NCBI RefSeq assembly: GCF_036053395.1
Contig: NZ_CP107942.1
Location: forward strand, 7,954,501 to 8,018,500
Direction: 5' to 3'
Source of the DNA: Actinoplanes sp. NBC_00393
Lineage (GTDB): Bacteria; Actinomycetota; Actinomycetes; Mycobacteriales; Micromonosporaceae
Length of the DNA: 64,000 bases
Shown here: positions 31,813 through 41,900 of the stretch, piece by piece
Numbering within the stretch: position 1 is the first letter of the stretch
How the letters are laid out: each line of letters begins with the position of its first letter
Notes under the pieces: generated by a model
Told to the model about the DNA's origin: nothing
Database searches by the model: none
Seen by the model: the letters and a program-made list of their open reading frames with translations, nothing else
Translations under genes and position numbers: made by a program

Positions 31813-32778
31813 TCACTTGATATGGGTCGGAACCACCCGAACGAGGTCGCCCGAGCGGCGTGCCACCTCGATCCCACCGGGCAGATGCACCGCGCCCTGC
31901 CCGTGCCAGCCGGTCACCAGAGCCTCCAGCGCGACCACGTGCCGGTGTGCCAGCGCGCCGCCCGGCGCACCCAGCTCGCGGGCCCAGCGGTGCAGCACCC
32001 GGCTGCGGATCGCCGGTAGTTGACCGGCGAGAACGGACACCGCCAGCCCGGTCCCGGACCGGGCCTGCTCCAAAGCCGTGGCCGACAGCGAGTCCAGTGC
32101 GGCGGTGTCGGCGGCCGCCAGCGACGCGGTCCGGGCCAGGTTGCCGACCACCGCCGGGCCGAGCGCGCCGACCAGGGCCGGCAGCGCGGAGGCCCGGACG
32201 CGGGACCTCGCGTACGCCGGGTCGGTGTTGTGCGGGTCCTCCCAGGGCGCCAGCCCGAGCGCCGCGCACGCCTTGCGCGTGTCGGAGCGGGCGACCTCGA
32301 GCAGCGGGCGGCGGAACACCCCGCGCTGAGCCGGCATCCCGGCCAGCCCGCGCGGACCGGCGCCCCGGGCCAGCGCCAGCAGCACCGTCTCGGCCTGGTC
32401 GTCCCGGGTATGTCCGAGCAGCACCGCGGTGGCGCCGAGCTCAGCGGCCGCGTTGTCCAGCGCCGCGTAACGGGCCGTGCGGGCCGCCGCCTCCGGGCCG
32501 CCGGGCAGGCCGGCCACCGAGACCGTCTCGATCCGCACCGGGTCGAAGCCGGCGTCACGCGCCCAGGCGGCGACCGACCGGGCGCGCCGGTCCGAACCCT
32601 CCTGCAGCCCGTGGTCGACCGTGATCAGGCCGACCTGCGAGCCGATGAACCGCGCCGCCGCTGCCAGCGCCAGCGAATCCGCCCCGCCGGAGCAGGCGAC
32701 CAGCACCAGACCGTCGCCGGGCAGCGCGCGGCGCACCGCCGTGCGGATCGCCGCCACCGGGGGCGGGATCCGGGCCAT
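31813..32778 (-). CDS. tilS: tRNA(Ile)-lysidine synthetase
   Basis: 321 residues. It attaches lysine to C34 of the AUA-reading isoleucine tRNA. The PP-loop SGGADSLALAAAA near residue 30, VDHGLQEGSDRRA, LLGHTRDDQAETVLLALARG and the RPLLEV segment are present. The C-terminal tRNA-binding domain is compact, as in other actinobacterial enzymes. The ATG at 32778 shares one base with the TGA of the zinc-protease gene (TGATG), so the two are coupled; a longer open frame upstream is spurious. Confidence 0.93.
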   Translation of the reverse strand: MARIPPPVAAIRTAVRRALPGDGLVLVACSGGADSLALAAAARFIGSQVGLITVDHGLQEGSDRRARSVAAWARDAGFDPVRIETVSVAGLPGGPEAAARTARYAALDNAAAELGATAVLLGHTRDDQAETVLLALARGAGPRGLAGMPAQRGVFRRPLLEVARSDTRKACAALGLAPWEDPHNTDPAYARSRVRASALPALVGALGPAVVGNLARTASLAAADTAALDSLSATALEQARSGTGLAVSVLAGQLPAIRSRVLHRWARELGAPGGALAHRHVVALEALVTGWHGQGAVHLPGGIEVARRSGDLVRVVPTHIK

Positions 32779-33818
32779 CAGCCGTGAACCCGGGCGACCC
32801 ACGCGTCCGGGTCGCCCAGCTCCTCCAACCGGGGCAGCGTCAGCGGCGACGTGAAGATCTTGTTGAAGCCGGTCATCCCGACCCGCTCCACGACGCCGTG
32901 CACGAATTTGCGGCCCTCCGCGTACTGCCGCATCTTGACCTCGACGCCGAGCAGGCGGCGAATCGCCTTCTCCAGCGGGTTGCCGCTCTCGCGGCGGCGG
33001 TTGAACTTGGCCCGGATCGACTCCACCGAGGGGATCACCTCGGGACCGACGCCGTCCATCACGAACTCGGCGTGCCCCTCGAGCAGCGTCATCAGGGCGG
33101 TCAGCCGGTCGAGCACCGCTTTCTGACCGGGGGTCTGCACGATGTCCAGCACGGACAGGCGGCTCTCCGGGTCGCGGACCGCGTCGGAGAGGGTGGCCAC
33201 ACCGCGGCGCAGCCGCTCCAAAACGTGCTCGCCGCCCTGCGAGGCGTCGACGAACGCCTGCACCTCGCCCAGGAAGTAGCCACGCATCCACGGCACCGCG
33301 GTGAACTGGGTCCGGTGGGTCACCTCGTGCAGGCACACCCAGAGCCGGAAGTCCCGGGAGTCTGCGTTGATCTTGCGCTCGACCTCGACGATGTTCGGCG
33401 CGTTCAGCAGCAGCTGGCCGGGGTCGCCGGAGAACACCTCATACTGCCCGAGGACGCGACCGGAGAGATAGGCCAGGATGCTGCCGGCCTGCACGCCGGT
33501 CACCCGGGACCCGATCGCCTCGGCCAGCGGGCCCGGCGGCTTGTCCCCGGAGAGCCGGGTGACCAGCGGGCCGATCACCTGCTGCAGACCGGCGATGTTC
33601 ACCTTCGCCCAGTCGCGGCGGTCGACCACCCGTACCGGCGGCACCTCCACCTGCGAGGTCAGCCCCGTGTACGCCGCCACGTGCCCGGCCGCCTCGTCAG
33701 TGAGGCTCCGCAGCTCGGACACCACCTGAGTGGCCTCCTCGAAGGAGACCGCGGGGCCGGATTTGGAGAGGGCGCCCGCGGTGGCGGCGGCCAAATCCCA
33801 GTCAACGAACTGCGCCAT
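32778..33818 (-). CDS. Zinc-dependent metalloprotease-like protein (DUF2342 family)
   Basis: 346 residues. The HEVTH zinc motif (VCLHEVTHRTQF) sits near residue 155 with downstream HAEFVMDGV contributing a likely third ligand region. MAQFVDWDLAAATAGAL and VNIAGLQQVIGPL are typical of this actinobacterial family (sometimes named F420-biosynthesis associated), always found next to tilS. Substrate unknown. The ATG at 33818 is chosen because TACGGT lies 7 nt before it and the region upstream reads as spacer. It heads the tilS transcript. Confidence 0.8.
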   Translation of the reverse strand: MAQFVDWDLAAATAGALSKSGPAVSFEEATQVVSELRSLTDEAAGHVAAYTGLTSQVEVPPVRVVDRRDWAKVNIAGLQQVIGPLVTRLSGDKPPGPLAEAIGSRVTGVQAGSILAYLSGRVLGQYEVFSGDPGQLLLNAPNIVEVERKINADSRDFRLWVCLHEVTHRTQFTAVPWMRGYFLGEVQAFVDASQGGEHVLERLRRGVATLSDAVRDPESRLSVLDIVQTPGQKAVLDRLTALMTLLEGHAEFVMDGVGPEVIPSVESIRAKFNRRRESGNPLEKAIRRLLGVEVKMRQYAEGRKFVHGVVERVGMTGFNKIFTSPLTLPRLEELGDPDAWVARVHG

Positions 33819-33825
33819 GCAGCCC

Positions 33826-33831
33826 ACCGTA
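33826..33831 (-). promoter_or_regulatory. TACGGT -10 element, leaderless start
   Basis: On the minus strand TACGGT is followed by a 7-nt spacer and ATG at 33818. Confidence 0.5.
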
Positions 33832-33871
33832 CCCGCGCGGCTCCACTCCGCACTCAGGTGAAACCCCCAGA

Positions 33872-36649
33872 TCAACAGCCGCACTGCACGAGCCGGGCCG
33901 CCACCTTGTCCAGCGCCGACCGGGCGGTCACCGCGTTCGCCCCGCCCTTCGCCATGATCGCGAAGGCCAGCACCCGGCCGTCCTTGGTGATCAGGACCCC
34001 GGCCAGGGTGTTGACCCCGCTCAGCGTCCCGGTCTTGGCCCGGACGATGCCCTGCGCGCTCTGGTTCGGGCTCGGCGTGACGAATCTGGTCCGCATCGTG
34101 CCCGACCAGCCGGCCACCGGCAGGCCGTTGAACATGTTGCTCAGGGCGGCCTGCTCACCGCCGGCGGCCAGGGACAGCGTCTGCACCAGCAGGTCGGGGC
34201 TGATGTTGTTGCGGGTGGAGAGCCCGCTGGCGTCGTACAGATCGGCTTCGTCAGCCGGCAGGCCCAGCTCGGTGAGCTTCGCGGACATCGCCCCGGCCGC
34301 CCCGGCGAAGCTGGCCGGCTGGCCGGCGGCCAGCGCCACCTGCCGCCCGATCGCCTCGGCCAGCACGTTGTCGCTCATCTGCAGCATCCACTCGACCACC
34401 TGCACCAGCGGCGGCGATTCCACCATCCCGAGCTCGGTCCCGGCCGCCAGGCCTGCTCCGGCTTCCAGGCTTGCTCCAGCCGATGGCGTGACTCCGGCCG
34501 CGGCTGCCGGCGCCTTGCCCCGGCCCACCGCGGTCACCCCGAGGAACTTCGCGAACGCCTTCCCGGCCGCCAGCGCCGGATCCGCGAACCGCGGATCGCC
34601 CCCGAAATCGTTGTGCACCGGCTGAACCCGGCCACCGTTGGTCATCAGCGCCTGGATCCGCGCCACCTGCCCGGCCCCGATGTCACCGCTCCCCCAGCCG
34701 GGCGCGGTCTCCGGCCCGCTGAACAGCGACGTATCCACCAGCACCTTCGTCGGCTTGGTCCCACCGAGCGCCTTCTTCACCTGCTCAGCCAGCTTGTCCA
34801 GCCGCGCCGCGCCGGGAAAGAGCCGCTTCGCGTTGACCCCCAGCGTCACGTCCCCGCCGCCGATGATCACCACCTCGCCGGGGTTCGCCCCCGCCACCAC
34901 CCGCGTCTGGAACCGGTAGGCCGGCCCCCGAGCCGCCAGCGCGGTCGCCGCGGTCAGCACCTTCGTGGTCGACGCCGGCGTGACCATCCGGTCGGCGTTG
35001 CGCTGGTAGAGCACCGTCTCCGAAGCCACATCCAGCACCGACACATGCACGGTCGACCCCAGCGCGGCCGCACCCACCAGCGGATCCAGCGCCGCTTTCA
35101 CCGCCGCCGTGTCCGGCGTGACCCCGGCTGCCTCCGCCGCGACCAGCACCGGCGTCGGACTCGGCTCCGGCGTGATCGGCACCGAGGTGGGCGCGGTGGT
35201 CGGGGTAGCCCCGAGCCACTCATCAACCGGCCCCGGCCGCACCACGAGACCGACAGCCGCCACCAACGCAAGCAGCATCAGCACCGCAAGAGCAGAAACC
35301 AATTTGGTACGAGATCTGCGGGGTCCCGCCTCTTCCCGGCGATCTCCGCCGCTGGTCCCGGCCCCAGCGCCGCCGCCGGGCTGAATCACGGTGCCGGCTG
35401 AGCCGCCCCCACCTGCCTGCTGCAGCATGCCCGCGCCGGCCGCCCCAGCCGACTGGTGAAGCGTGCCCGCCCCGGCCGACTGATGCTGCCCGCCTGCCCC
35501 AGCCGACTGATGCCGCGCGCCGGCCCCGGCGGACTGATTAACCGTGCCCGCGCCGGCCGCCCCGGCGGACTGATGAACCGCGCCCGCGCCCGCCGCCCCG
35601 GCGGACTGGTGCAGCGTGCCGGCTCCGGTGCCCGGTTGCGGGGCGCTGGGCGGCACCGACGCCCGCCCGGCGCCTCCTGCGGCATCCGGGCCGCCCACCA
35701 GGCCTTGATCACTTACCGGACGGATGCTCGGGGCTACCGAACCCGCCCGCCCGGCAGCGCTCGGTGCCTGCGGCGCACCGGCCACCGGACCGAGCACCTG
35801 TGTCTGCTCACCCGGCCCACCGGACGCCCGCGGCGGCTCCCCGGCAGCCTTCGGCGCCGCGCTCGCCGCTGCCCGATTGCCCACCGGGCCGAGCACTTCG
35901 GTCTGCTCCCCGGGCCCGCTCGAACCCTGCGCCTGATTCCGCTCCCGCGCGGCGCCCTGTCCAGCGACCGGCCCGGCAGAAGCTTGCGCCCAGTGCGGAC
36001 CGCTCGTGGCGCTCCGACCCGGCACGCCCAGCACCTGAGTCTGATCCGCCGAGCCGCCGGTCGCTGCGGCCGCCGTGTTGAGCGCCTGCGTCTGCTCCGC
36101 CGGCGTGTGGGCCTGCGTCTGCTCCGCCGGCGTGTGGGCCTGCGTCTGCTCCGCCGGCGTGTGGGTGCGCTCCGCCGGGTTGCCCCCGCTCGCAACCCGG
36201 CCCTGCCCACCCCCTGGCTGGTTGATCATCTGGGGCTGACCAGCAGGACTTCCCGGCGCGCTGAAAGCCTGCGTCTGGTCCGGGTCGGCGGGCCCCGGCG
36301 GCGCCGCCGGGGCGTTCCACGGCCCGACCGGCTGGGGACCGCTCGGCGGGTATCCGCTCGCCGCCGGAGCGCCGACCGCAACCGAAGCAGACCCGGCCGC
36401 CTGCGCACCGGAAAAGGGCGCGCGTTCCTCCTGCTGCCAGGGAAAAGGCTGCCGCTCCGGGGCAGGCGTAGGCGGCGGGGAACCCGGCGGCTGCTCTCCC
36501 GGCGCCGGGATCGCGGCACGGCCCGGAGTGTGCGGTTGCGACGAAGGTCCCCCGCTGCGATCCGACGACCGACTAGCGCCGTCCGGCCCGTTTTGCGAAC
36601 CCGACACGCCGGTATTGTCCGGACCGTTATGTGAATCTTGCCTCGTCAC
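33872..36649 (-). CDS. dacB: D-Ala-D-Ala carboxypeptidase/endopeptidase (PBP4, S13) with long cytoplasmic tail
   Basis: 925 residues. About 440 residues of Gly/Ala/Pro/Gln-rich disordered sequence end in a basic stretch and a membrane helix (SALAVLMLLALVAAVGLVV), so the tail is cytoplasmic. The extracytoplasmic S13 domain has TPASTTKVL (SxxK, near 558), MSDNVLAE (SxN, near 760) and RAKTGTLSG (KTG, near 870). It trims peptidoglycan stem peptides. The tail carries seven [DE]QT[QE] motifs, three inside perfect 9-residue repeats. The GTG at 36649 is used because GAGGAGG lies 5 nt before it; an ATG at 36706 is the alternative. Divergent from ppa. Confidence 0.88.
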   Translation of the reverse strand: MTRQDSHNGPDNTGVSGSQNGPDGASRSSDRSGGPSSQPHTPGRAAIPAPGEQPPGSPPPTPAPERQPFPWQQEERAPFSGAQAAGSASVAVGAPAASGYPPSGPQPVGPWNAPAAPPGPADPDQTQAFSAPGSPAGQPQMINQPGGGQGRVASGGNPAERTHTPAEQTQAHTPAEQTQAHTPAEQTQALNTAAAATGGSADQTQVLGVPGRSATSGPHWAQASAGPVAGQGAARERNQAQGSSGPGEQTEVLGPVGNRAAASAAPKAAGEPPRASGGPGEQTQVLGPVAGAPQAPSAAGRAGSVAPSIRPVSDQGLVGGPDAAGGAGRASVPPSAPQPGTGAGTLHQSAGAAGAGAVHQSAGAAGAGTVNQSAGAGARHQSAGAGGQHQSAGAGTLHQSAGAAGAGMLQQAGGGGSAGTVIQPGGGAGAGTSGGDRREEAGPRRSRTKLVSALAVLMLLALVAAVGLVVRPGPVDEWLGATPTTAPTSVPITPEPSPTPVLVAAEAAGVTPDTAAVKAALDPLVGAAALGSTVHVSVLDVASETVLYQRNADRMVTPASTTKVLTAATALAARGPAYRFQTRVVAGANPGEVVIIGGGDVTLGVNAKRLFPGAARLDKLAEQVKKALGGTKPTKVLVDTSLFSGPETAPGWGSGDIGAGQVARIQALMTNGGRVQPVHNDFGGDPRFADPALAAGKAFAKFLGVTAVGRGKAPAAAAGVTPSAGASLEAGAGLAAGTELGMVESPPLVQVVEWMLQMSDNVLAEAIGRQVALAAGQPASFAGAAGAMSAKLTELGLPADEADLYDASGLSTRNNISPDLLVQTLSLAAGGEQAALSNMFNGLPVAGWSGTMRTRFVTPSPNQSAQGIVRAKTGTLSGVNTLAGVLITKDGRVLAFAIMAKGGANAVTARSALDKVAARLVQCGC
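36084..36164 (-). repeat. 27-bp perfect tandem repeat, three copies, in dacB
   Basis: Three identical 27-bp units encode (AHTPAEQTQ)3 in the cytoplasmic tail of the PBP4 protein. Further degenerate repeats (HQSAGAAGAG type) lie at about 35430-35620. Confidence 0.85.
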
Positions 36650-36799
36650 ACGCCCCTCCTCGCCCGTGGCGTCAGACTTAGGGGAGACTAGCGACATCCG
36701 GCACACCGTTGCGCGCGGATCCTGCGGGCCTCTCCATGCCCCGCTTCCCTGCCCGGCGGACCGGTCTATTCAAGCGGGCAAGCAAAAGGGGAGCGAATA

Positions 36800-37303
36800 A
36801 TGGATTTCGACGTTCTGGTTGAGATCCCCAAGGGGCAGCGCAACAAGTACGAGGTCGACCACAAGACCGGTCGCATCCGGTTGGACCGGACCCTCTTCAC
36901 CGCGACTCAGTATCCGGCGGACTACGGATACATCGAGGGCACCCTGGGCCAGGACGGTGACCCGCTGGACGCCCTGGTGCTGATCCAGGAGCCGACCTTC
37001 CCTGGTTGCCTGGTCCGGGCCCGCGCGATCGGCATGTACCGGATGACCGACGAGAAGGGCCGCGACGACAAGGTCCTCTGCGTGCCCTACGAGGACCCGC
37101 GGCAGGAGCACCTGCGCGACATCCACCACCTGGGCGAGTTCGACCGGATGGAGATCCAGCACTTCTTCACGGTCTACAAGGACCTGGAGCCGGGCAAGTC
37201 CGTCGAGGGCGCGACCTGGGTCGGCCGGATCGAGGCGGAGAACGAGATCCGCGCTTCCTTCAAGCGTGCCGAGGCCGCCGAGGCCGAGGGCGAAGAGCAC
37301 TGA
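36800..37303 (+). CDS. ppa: Inorganic pyrophosphatase
   Basis: 167 residues, the normal length for the family I enzyme. It hydrolyses pyrophosphate in the cytoplasm. The metal-binding signature [28 protein letters not shown] and the C-terminal [15 protein letters not shown] are present. AAAGGGGAG precedes the ATG by about 7 nt. It is divergent from dacB, as in many actinobacteria, and is followed by a strong hairpin terminator. Confidence 0.96.
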   Translation: MDFDVLVEIPKGQRNKYEVDHKTGRIRLDRTLFTATQYPADYGYIEGTLGQDGDPLDALVLIQEPTFPGCLVRARAIGMYRMTDEKGRDDKVLCVPYEDPRQEHLRDIHHLGEFDRMEIQHFFTVYKDLEPGKSVEGATWVGRIEAENEIRASFKRAEAAEAEGEEH

Positions 37304-37328
37304 CCGCACGCTCCCGCCGTACCGCTGA

Positions 37329-37368
37329 CGACCGCACCTGCGGGGCCCACGCCTCGCAGGTGCGGTCG
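37329..37368. terminator. Bidirectional terminator between ppa and eccD
   Basis: A perfect 14-bp stem (CGACCGCACCTGCG with its complement) around a 12-nt loop, followed by TTT, lies between the convergent ppa and eccD stops. It can end transcripts from both sides. Confidence 0.85.
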
Positions 37369-37474
37369 TTTGGCGTCCTTTCCGTTCCGTTGCTCCGGAT
37401 CCACCCCTCCCGTCCCGCAAGAACCGACAAACCGGGCAGGGCAAAGCTGGACGCCAAGTGAAGGCGCGGGTGCC

Positions 37475-38842
37475 TCAGGACAGGCCGGAGACCGCGGTGA
37501 ACAGGCCGGTGACCGCGCACGCCACCGGAATCACCGCGATCACGGCCAGGGCATCCACGATGTCCGCGGCCCGGCCGATGTAGGGCGAGGGCGGGCGTTC
37601 CGCGTACGTCGCTCCGGCAACCACCGTGAGCAGCGCGACCAGGACCGATCCGGCAATGACCACGGGCAGCATGCCCGTACCGATCAGGTCGGCTGTCAGC
37701 AGATCAGCGCCGAGCGCCGCCACCCCGGCGAGCCCACCGGCCAGCAGCGGAACGCGCTGCCGCCGGGCGACGAACAGACGCGTCCGCAGCAACAGCGCGA
37801 CCGCGCTGACCGCGATCAGGACCCGGGCCGAAAGCGTGCCGGCGGCGGCCAGCACGGCGAAGGCCCCGGCCGCCAGGACGGCTTGGCCGAGCAGCATGCC
37901 GGCGAGCAATTCCTCGGTACGCGTGACAGCCGCAAAAACCGCCGTGCGATCAAGGTGTTCCCGTTCCCCGGTGGGCGGAACGACCGCAGGCCGGGGTGTC
38001 CGCCCCAGCCGAACCGCCAGCAGCGGCAGCAGGCCGATCGCACAGACCACCACCGACAGGAGCACCGCGGCCGCACCGGCGGCAGACGTGATCAGCCCGG
38101 CCACCGCGGTCAACGCCCCGAGCAGTCCGGCCGTCACCCCGGCGGTGAAGATCCGGATCCCCGCCGCGACCCCTATCCCACCGAACGCCGCGAAGAGCAG
38201 CACCGCGGCCGACCCGGCGAGCAACTCGGGACCGCCTAGCCAGGGAACCGGCGTCAGGATGCCGGCCTCGTCGTCCGAGGTCACCAGGAGGGCGCCCCCG
38301 GCGAAGGCATAGGGCAGCGCGTATCCACCGAGGACGACACCGGCGCGCGCGTCCGCGTACGCCCGGGAAGCCGTCGTCGCAGCCAGCGTGAGCAGCGTGG
38401 CCACGCCGAGCCCGGCCCAGCCCGCGCCGCCGGACAGGACCGCGAGCAGGCCGAGAGTGAGCGGCACGGCGGCGGCCACCAGGGTCGCCGTCCGGGTGTC
38501 CACCGGCGCCCAGACCCCACCGCGGCGCCGGGCGCCCTCGGCGATCGCCTCGACCACGTCGTCGTACTCGAGTTCGGGCCACTCCTCGCGAGCCGGGACC
38601 AGATGAAGCACTTCGCCATCGCGTACGCCCTGCGGGTGCAGACCCTGCCCAGTGCTCAGAGTGACGCCATCTGCCCGCCGCAGCACCCAGCCGCCGTGCT
38701 TCTCGCCCTCGTCGGCGAGACCGGCGCCGGCCTGTTTGAGCAGCTCAGGGAGAAGGTCGGCGAGAGGAACGTATTCCGGGAGCGCGACGTCGAGGCGGCG
38801 CTGTGGCGCACTGATCGTAACGCGGGCCAGACCGACGCTCAC
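37475..38842 (-). CDS. eccD: Type VII secretion integral membrane protein EccD
   Basis: 455 residues. An N-terminal ubiquitin-like domain of about 80 residues (VSVGLARVTISAPQRRLDVAL..., LHPQGVRDGEVLHLVPA) and a charged linker are followed by eleven or so membrane helices (about 110-450). This is the EccD layout of the ESX channel. The GTG at 38842 is preferred because AGAGGAAGG lies 5 nt before it; a GTG at 38863 overlaps that site. It is divergent from eccC. eccB and eccE, normally part of the core, are absent from the window. Confidence 0.88.
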   Translation of the reverse strand: MSVGLARVTISAPQRRLDVALPEYVPLADLLPELLKQAGAGLADEGEKHGGWVLRRADGVTLSTGQGLHPQGVRDGEVLHLVPAREEWPELEYDDVVEAIAEGARRRGGVWAPVDTRTATLVAAAVPLTLGLLAVLSGGAGWAGLGVATLLTLAATTASRAYADARAGVVLGGYALPYAFAGGALLVTSDDEAGILTPVPWLGGPELLAGSAAVLLFAAFGGIGVAAGIRIFTAGVTAGLLGALTAVAGLITSAAGAAAVLLSVVVCAIGLLPLLAVRLGRTPRPAVVPPTGEREHLDRTAVFAAVTRTEELLAGMLLGQAVLAAGAFAVLAAAGTLSARVLIAVSAVALLLRTRLFVARRQRVPLLAGGLAGVAALGADLLTADLIGTGMLPVVIAGSVLVALLTVVAGATYAERPPSPYIGRAADIVDALAVIAVIPVACAVTGLFTAVSGLS

Positions 38843-38994
38843 CGGAATCCTTCCTCTGTCCACAGGGGCCGACGAGAGTTATCCACATCGACGAACTTGA
38901 GGCTGCGGGACCGGCCGAACTTTACCTAGCATGGGCCGGTCGTGATGCCCCGTAATCACTCGGGGTACGGAACGCTACCGTCCGAGGGGGAGCC

Positions 38995-41900
38995 GTGGGC
39001 ACCGTGACGATCAAGCGGTCCGCTCGCCGGCCGGCTCCGGAGATCCCGGGCGGTGAGCTGCCGGTCGATCCGCCGCCGGAGATCCCGGAGCAGGTGTCCG
39101 GCCGCTGGCAGCAGTGGCTGATGGCGCTGCCGATGCTGGGCGGCACGCTGGCCATGGCGATGATGATGGGCCAGGGCCGCTCCGGGCCGTATGCGTATGT
39201 GATCGGCGGCCTGTTCGGCATCTCCTCGCTGGCCATGCTGACCACGTCGTTCGGGGCGGCCGGCGGGCCGCGCAAGGCCGAGATGATCGCCGCCCGCCGG
39301 GAGTATCTGCGGCATCTCTCCGGTCTGCGCCGCCGGGTCCGGGACACCGCGCAGCGGCAGCGGGCCGGCCTGCTCTATCGCCATCCCGATCCGCAGCGGT
39401 TGTGGTCCACGGTGGGCAGTCATCGGGTGTGGGAGCGGCGGCCGGCCGATCCGGATTTCGGGGTGGTGCGGGTCGGGCTGGGCCCACAGACGCTGGCCAC
39501 TCCGTTGCTGCCACCGGTGACCCGGCCGCTGGACGAGTTGGAGCCGATGACCGCCGGGGCGTTGCGGCGCTTTCTCGACGCGTACTCGGTGGTGCCCGAC
39601 CTGCCGGTCGCGATGTCGCTGCGTGGCTTCGCACGGGTTTTCATCCGCGGGACGGACGCCGGCGCTCGCGCGCTGGTCCGGGCGGTGCTGACCCAGCTGG
39701 CGGTCTTCCACCCACCCGGCGACCTGCTGATCGCGGTGTGCGCAGGGCCGGAGCACCGTGCGGACTGGGAGTGGGTGAAATGGCTGCCGCACGGTCGCCA
39801 TCCCAGCCGGACCGACGCCCTCGGTCCGGTGCGCCTGGTGGCCGGCACCGTCGCCGGGGTGGAGGCGCTGCTCGACGACGTCCTCGCCGGACGGCCCCGG
39901 TTCCACCCCGGCGAGGAGGGCGAAACGGTCCCGCATCTGGTGATCGTGCGTGACGGCGTGGAGCCGACCGGTCTGCAGGATTCGTTGGCCGGGGTGACCG
40001 TGCTGGATCTCGACGCCGCACCACCGCGCCTGCTGGACCGGTCGATGCTGGTCCTCGCGGTGCACGACGACGGATCGCTGCTGACGTCCACGATGGATCT
40101 GCAGGCCGAGGCCGGCCGGGCGGACGGTTTGTCGGAGGCGGAGGCTGAAGCGGTCGCCCGCCGACTCGCCCCGTTGCGCCTGGCCACGGCACCCGACCCG
40201 GGCGGCTCGCCGACCGCCGTCGAGACCGGCCTGGCCGAGCTGCTCGGCATCGCGGATCCGGAGAGTTTCACGGTGTCCGCCGCCCGGCGTGCCCGGCCGC
40301 ACCGGGAGCGGCTGCGGGTGCCGATCGGCGTGAACGCCGACGGCCTGCCGGTCGAGCTGGACCTGAAGGAGTCGGCTCAGGACGGGATGGGCCCGCACGG
40401 GCTGCTCATCGGCGCGACCGGCTCCGGCAAGTCGGAACTATTGCGTACGCTCGTGCTCGCCCTGGCCACCACCCACTCGTCCGAGACGCTGAACTTCGTC
40501 CTGATCGACTTCAAGGGCGGCGCCACGTTCGCGTCGATGGACCGGCTGCCGCACACCGCCGCCCTGATCACCAACCTGGAGGACGCGCTCCCGCTGGTCG
40601 ACCGGATGGCCGACGCGATCGACGGCGAGCTGATCCGGCGGCAGGAATTGCTGCGCCGGGCCGGGAACTTTGCCGGGCTGCGCGACTACGAGCAGGCCCG
40701 GGAGCGTGGGGCCGCGCTTCCGCCACTGCCGTCGCTGCTGGTGATCTGTGACGAGTTCTCCGAGCTGCTGCAGAAGAAGCCGGAGTTCATCGAGCTGTTC
40801 CTGCAGATCGGCCGGTTGGGACGGTCGCTCGGCGTGCACCTGCTGCTGGCCAGTCAGCGGCTGGAGGACGGCCGGTTGCGCGGGCTGGACACCCACCTGT
40901 CGTACCGGATCGGCCTGCGGACCTTCTCCGCGCTGGAGTCCCGTGCGGTGCTCGGCGTCCCGGATGCGTACGAGTTGCCGCGTTCCCCGGGACACGGCTA
41001 CCTCAAGTCCGGCACCGAGCCGCTGAGCCGGTTCAAGGTCGCCTACGCCTCCGGGCCGGTACGCCGAGGCGGTGGGCGCGGACGTGCGGCGGGCGACGCG
41101 GACGGGCCACGCGTGCTCCCGTGGACCACCCAGCATGTGGCCGCGCCGGAGCCGGTCGCGCAGGCGGAACCCCCGTCCGGGGAGACGCTGATCAGCGTGC
41201 TGGTGGACCGGCTCGCCGGGCAGGGACCGCCGGCACATCAGGTGTGGTTGCCGCCGCTGGAACGGTCCGCGGCACTCGACGACCTGCTCGGTCCGGTCGT
41301 CACCGATCCGCGGCGTGGCCTGACCGTCGCCAACCCGGCGCTGCACGGACGGCTGCAGGTGCCGGTCGCGCTCGTCGACAAACCGCGCGAGCAGCTGCGG
41401 GACGTGATGTGGCTGCAACTGGCCGGTTCGGCCGGGCACGTCGCGGTGGTCGGCGGGACGTTGAGTGGCAAGTCCACTGTGCTGCGGACGCTCATCTGCG
41501 GGCTCGCGTTGACCCACACGCCGGCCGAGGTGCAGGTGTACTGCCTCGACTTCGGTGGTGGCGGGCTCGGCACGGTGCGGGACCTGCCACACGTCGGTGG
41601 GGTGTTCGGGCGGTTGGACGCGGAGGGCGTACGGCGGACGGTCGGCGAGATGGTGACCTTGCTCGCCGAGCGGGAGCAGCGGTTCGCCGAGCTCGGTGTC
41701 GACTCGATGGCGGGCTACCGGCAGCGGCGGGGCGCCGATCCGTTCGGCGACGTCTTCCTGGTGGTGGACGGCTGGGCGACACTCCGCAACGACTACGAGG
41801 AGCTGGAACCGGTCCTCACCGACCTGGCCACCCGCGGCCTGTCGTACGGGATCCACCTCGCCGCCGCCACCTCCCGCTGGATGGACTTCCGCCCGGCGGT

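Noticed and set aside
31813..33336. Long N-terminal extension of TilS
   Set aside because: It would overlap the zinc-protease gene in another frame; the TGATG junction and PP-loop position fix the start at 32778.
33872..36649. Frameshifted or fused gene because of the very long low-complexity N-terminus of dacB
   Set aside because: The frame is continuous, has a strong ribosome site at its GTG and a basic stretch followed by a membrane helix, so a single protein is the simpler reading.
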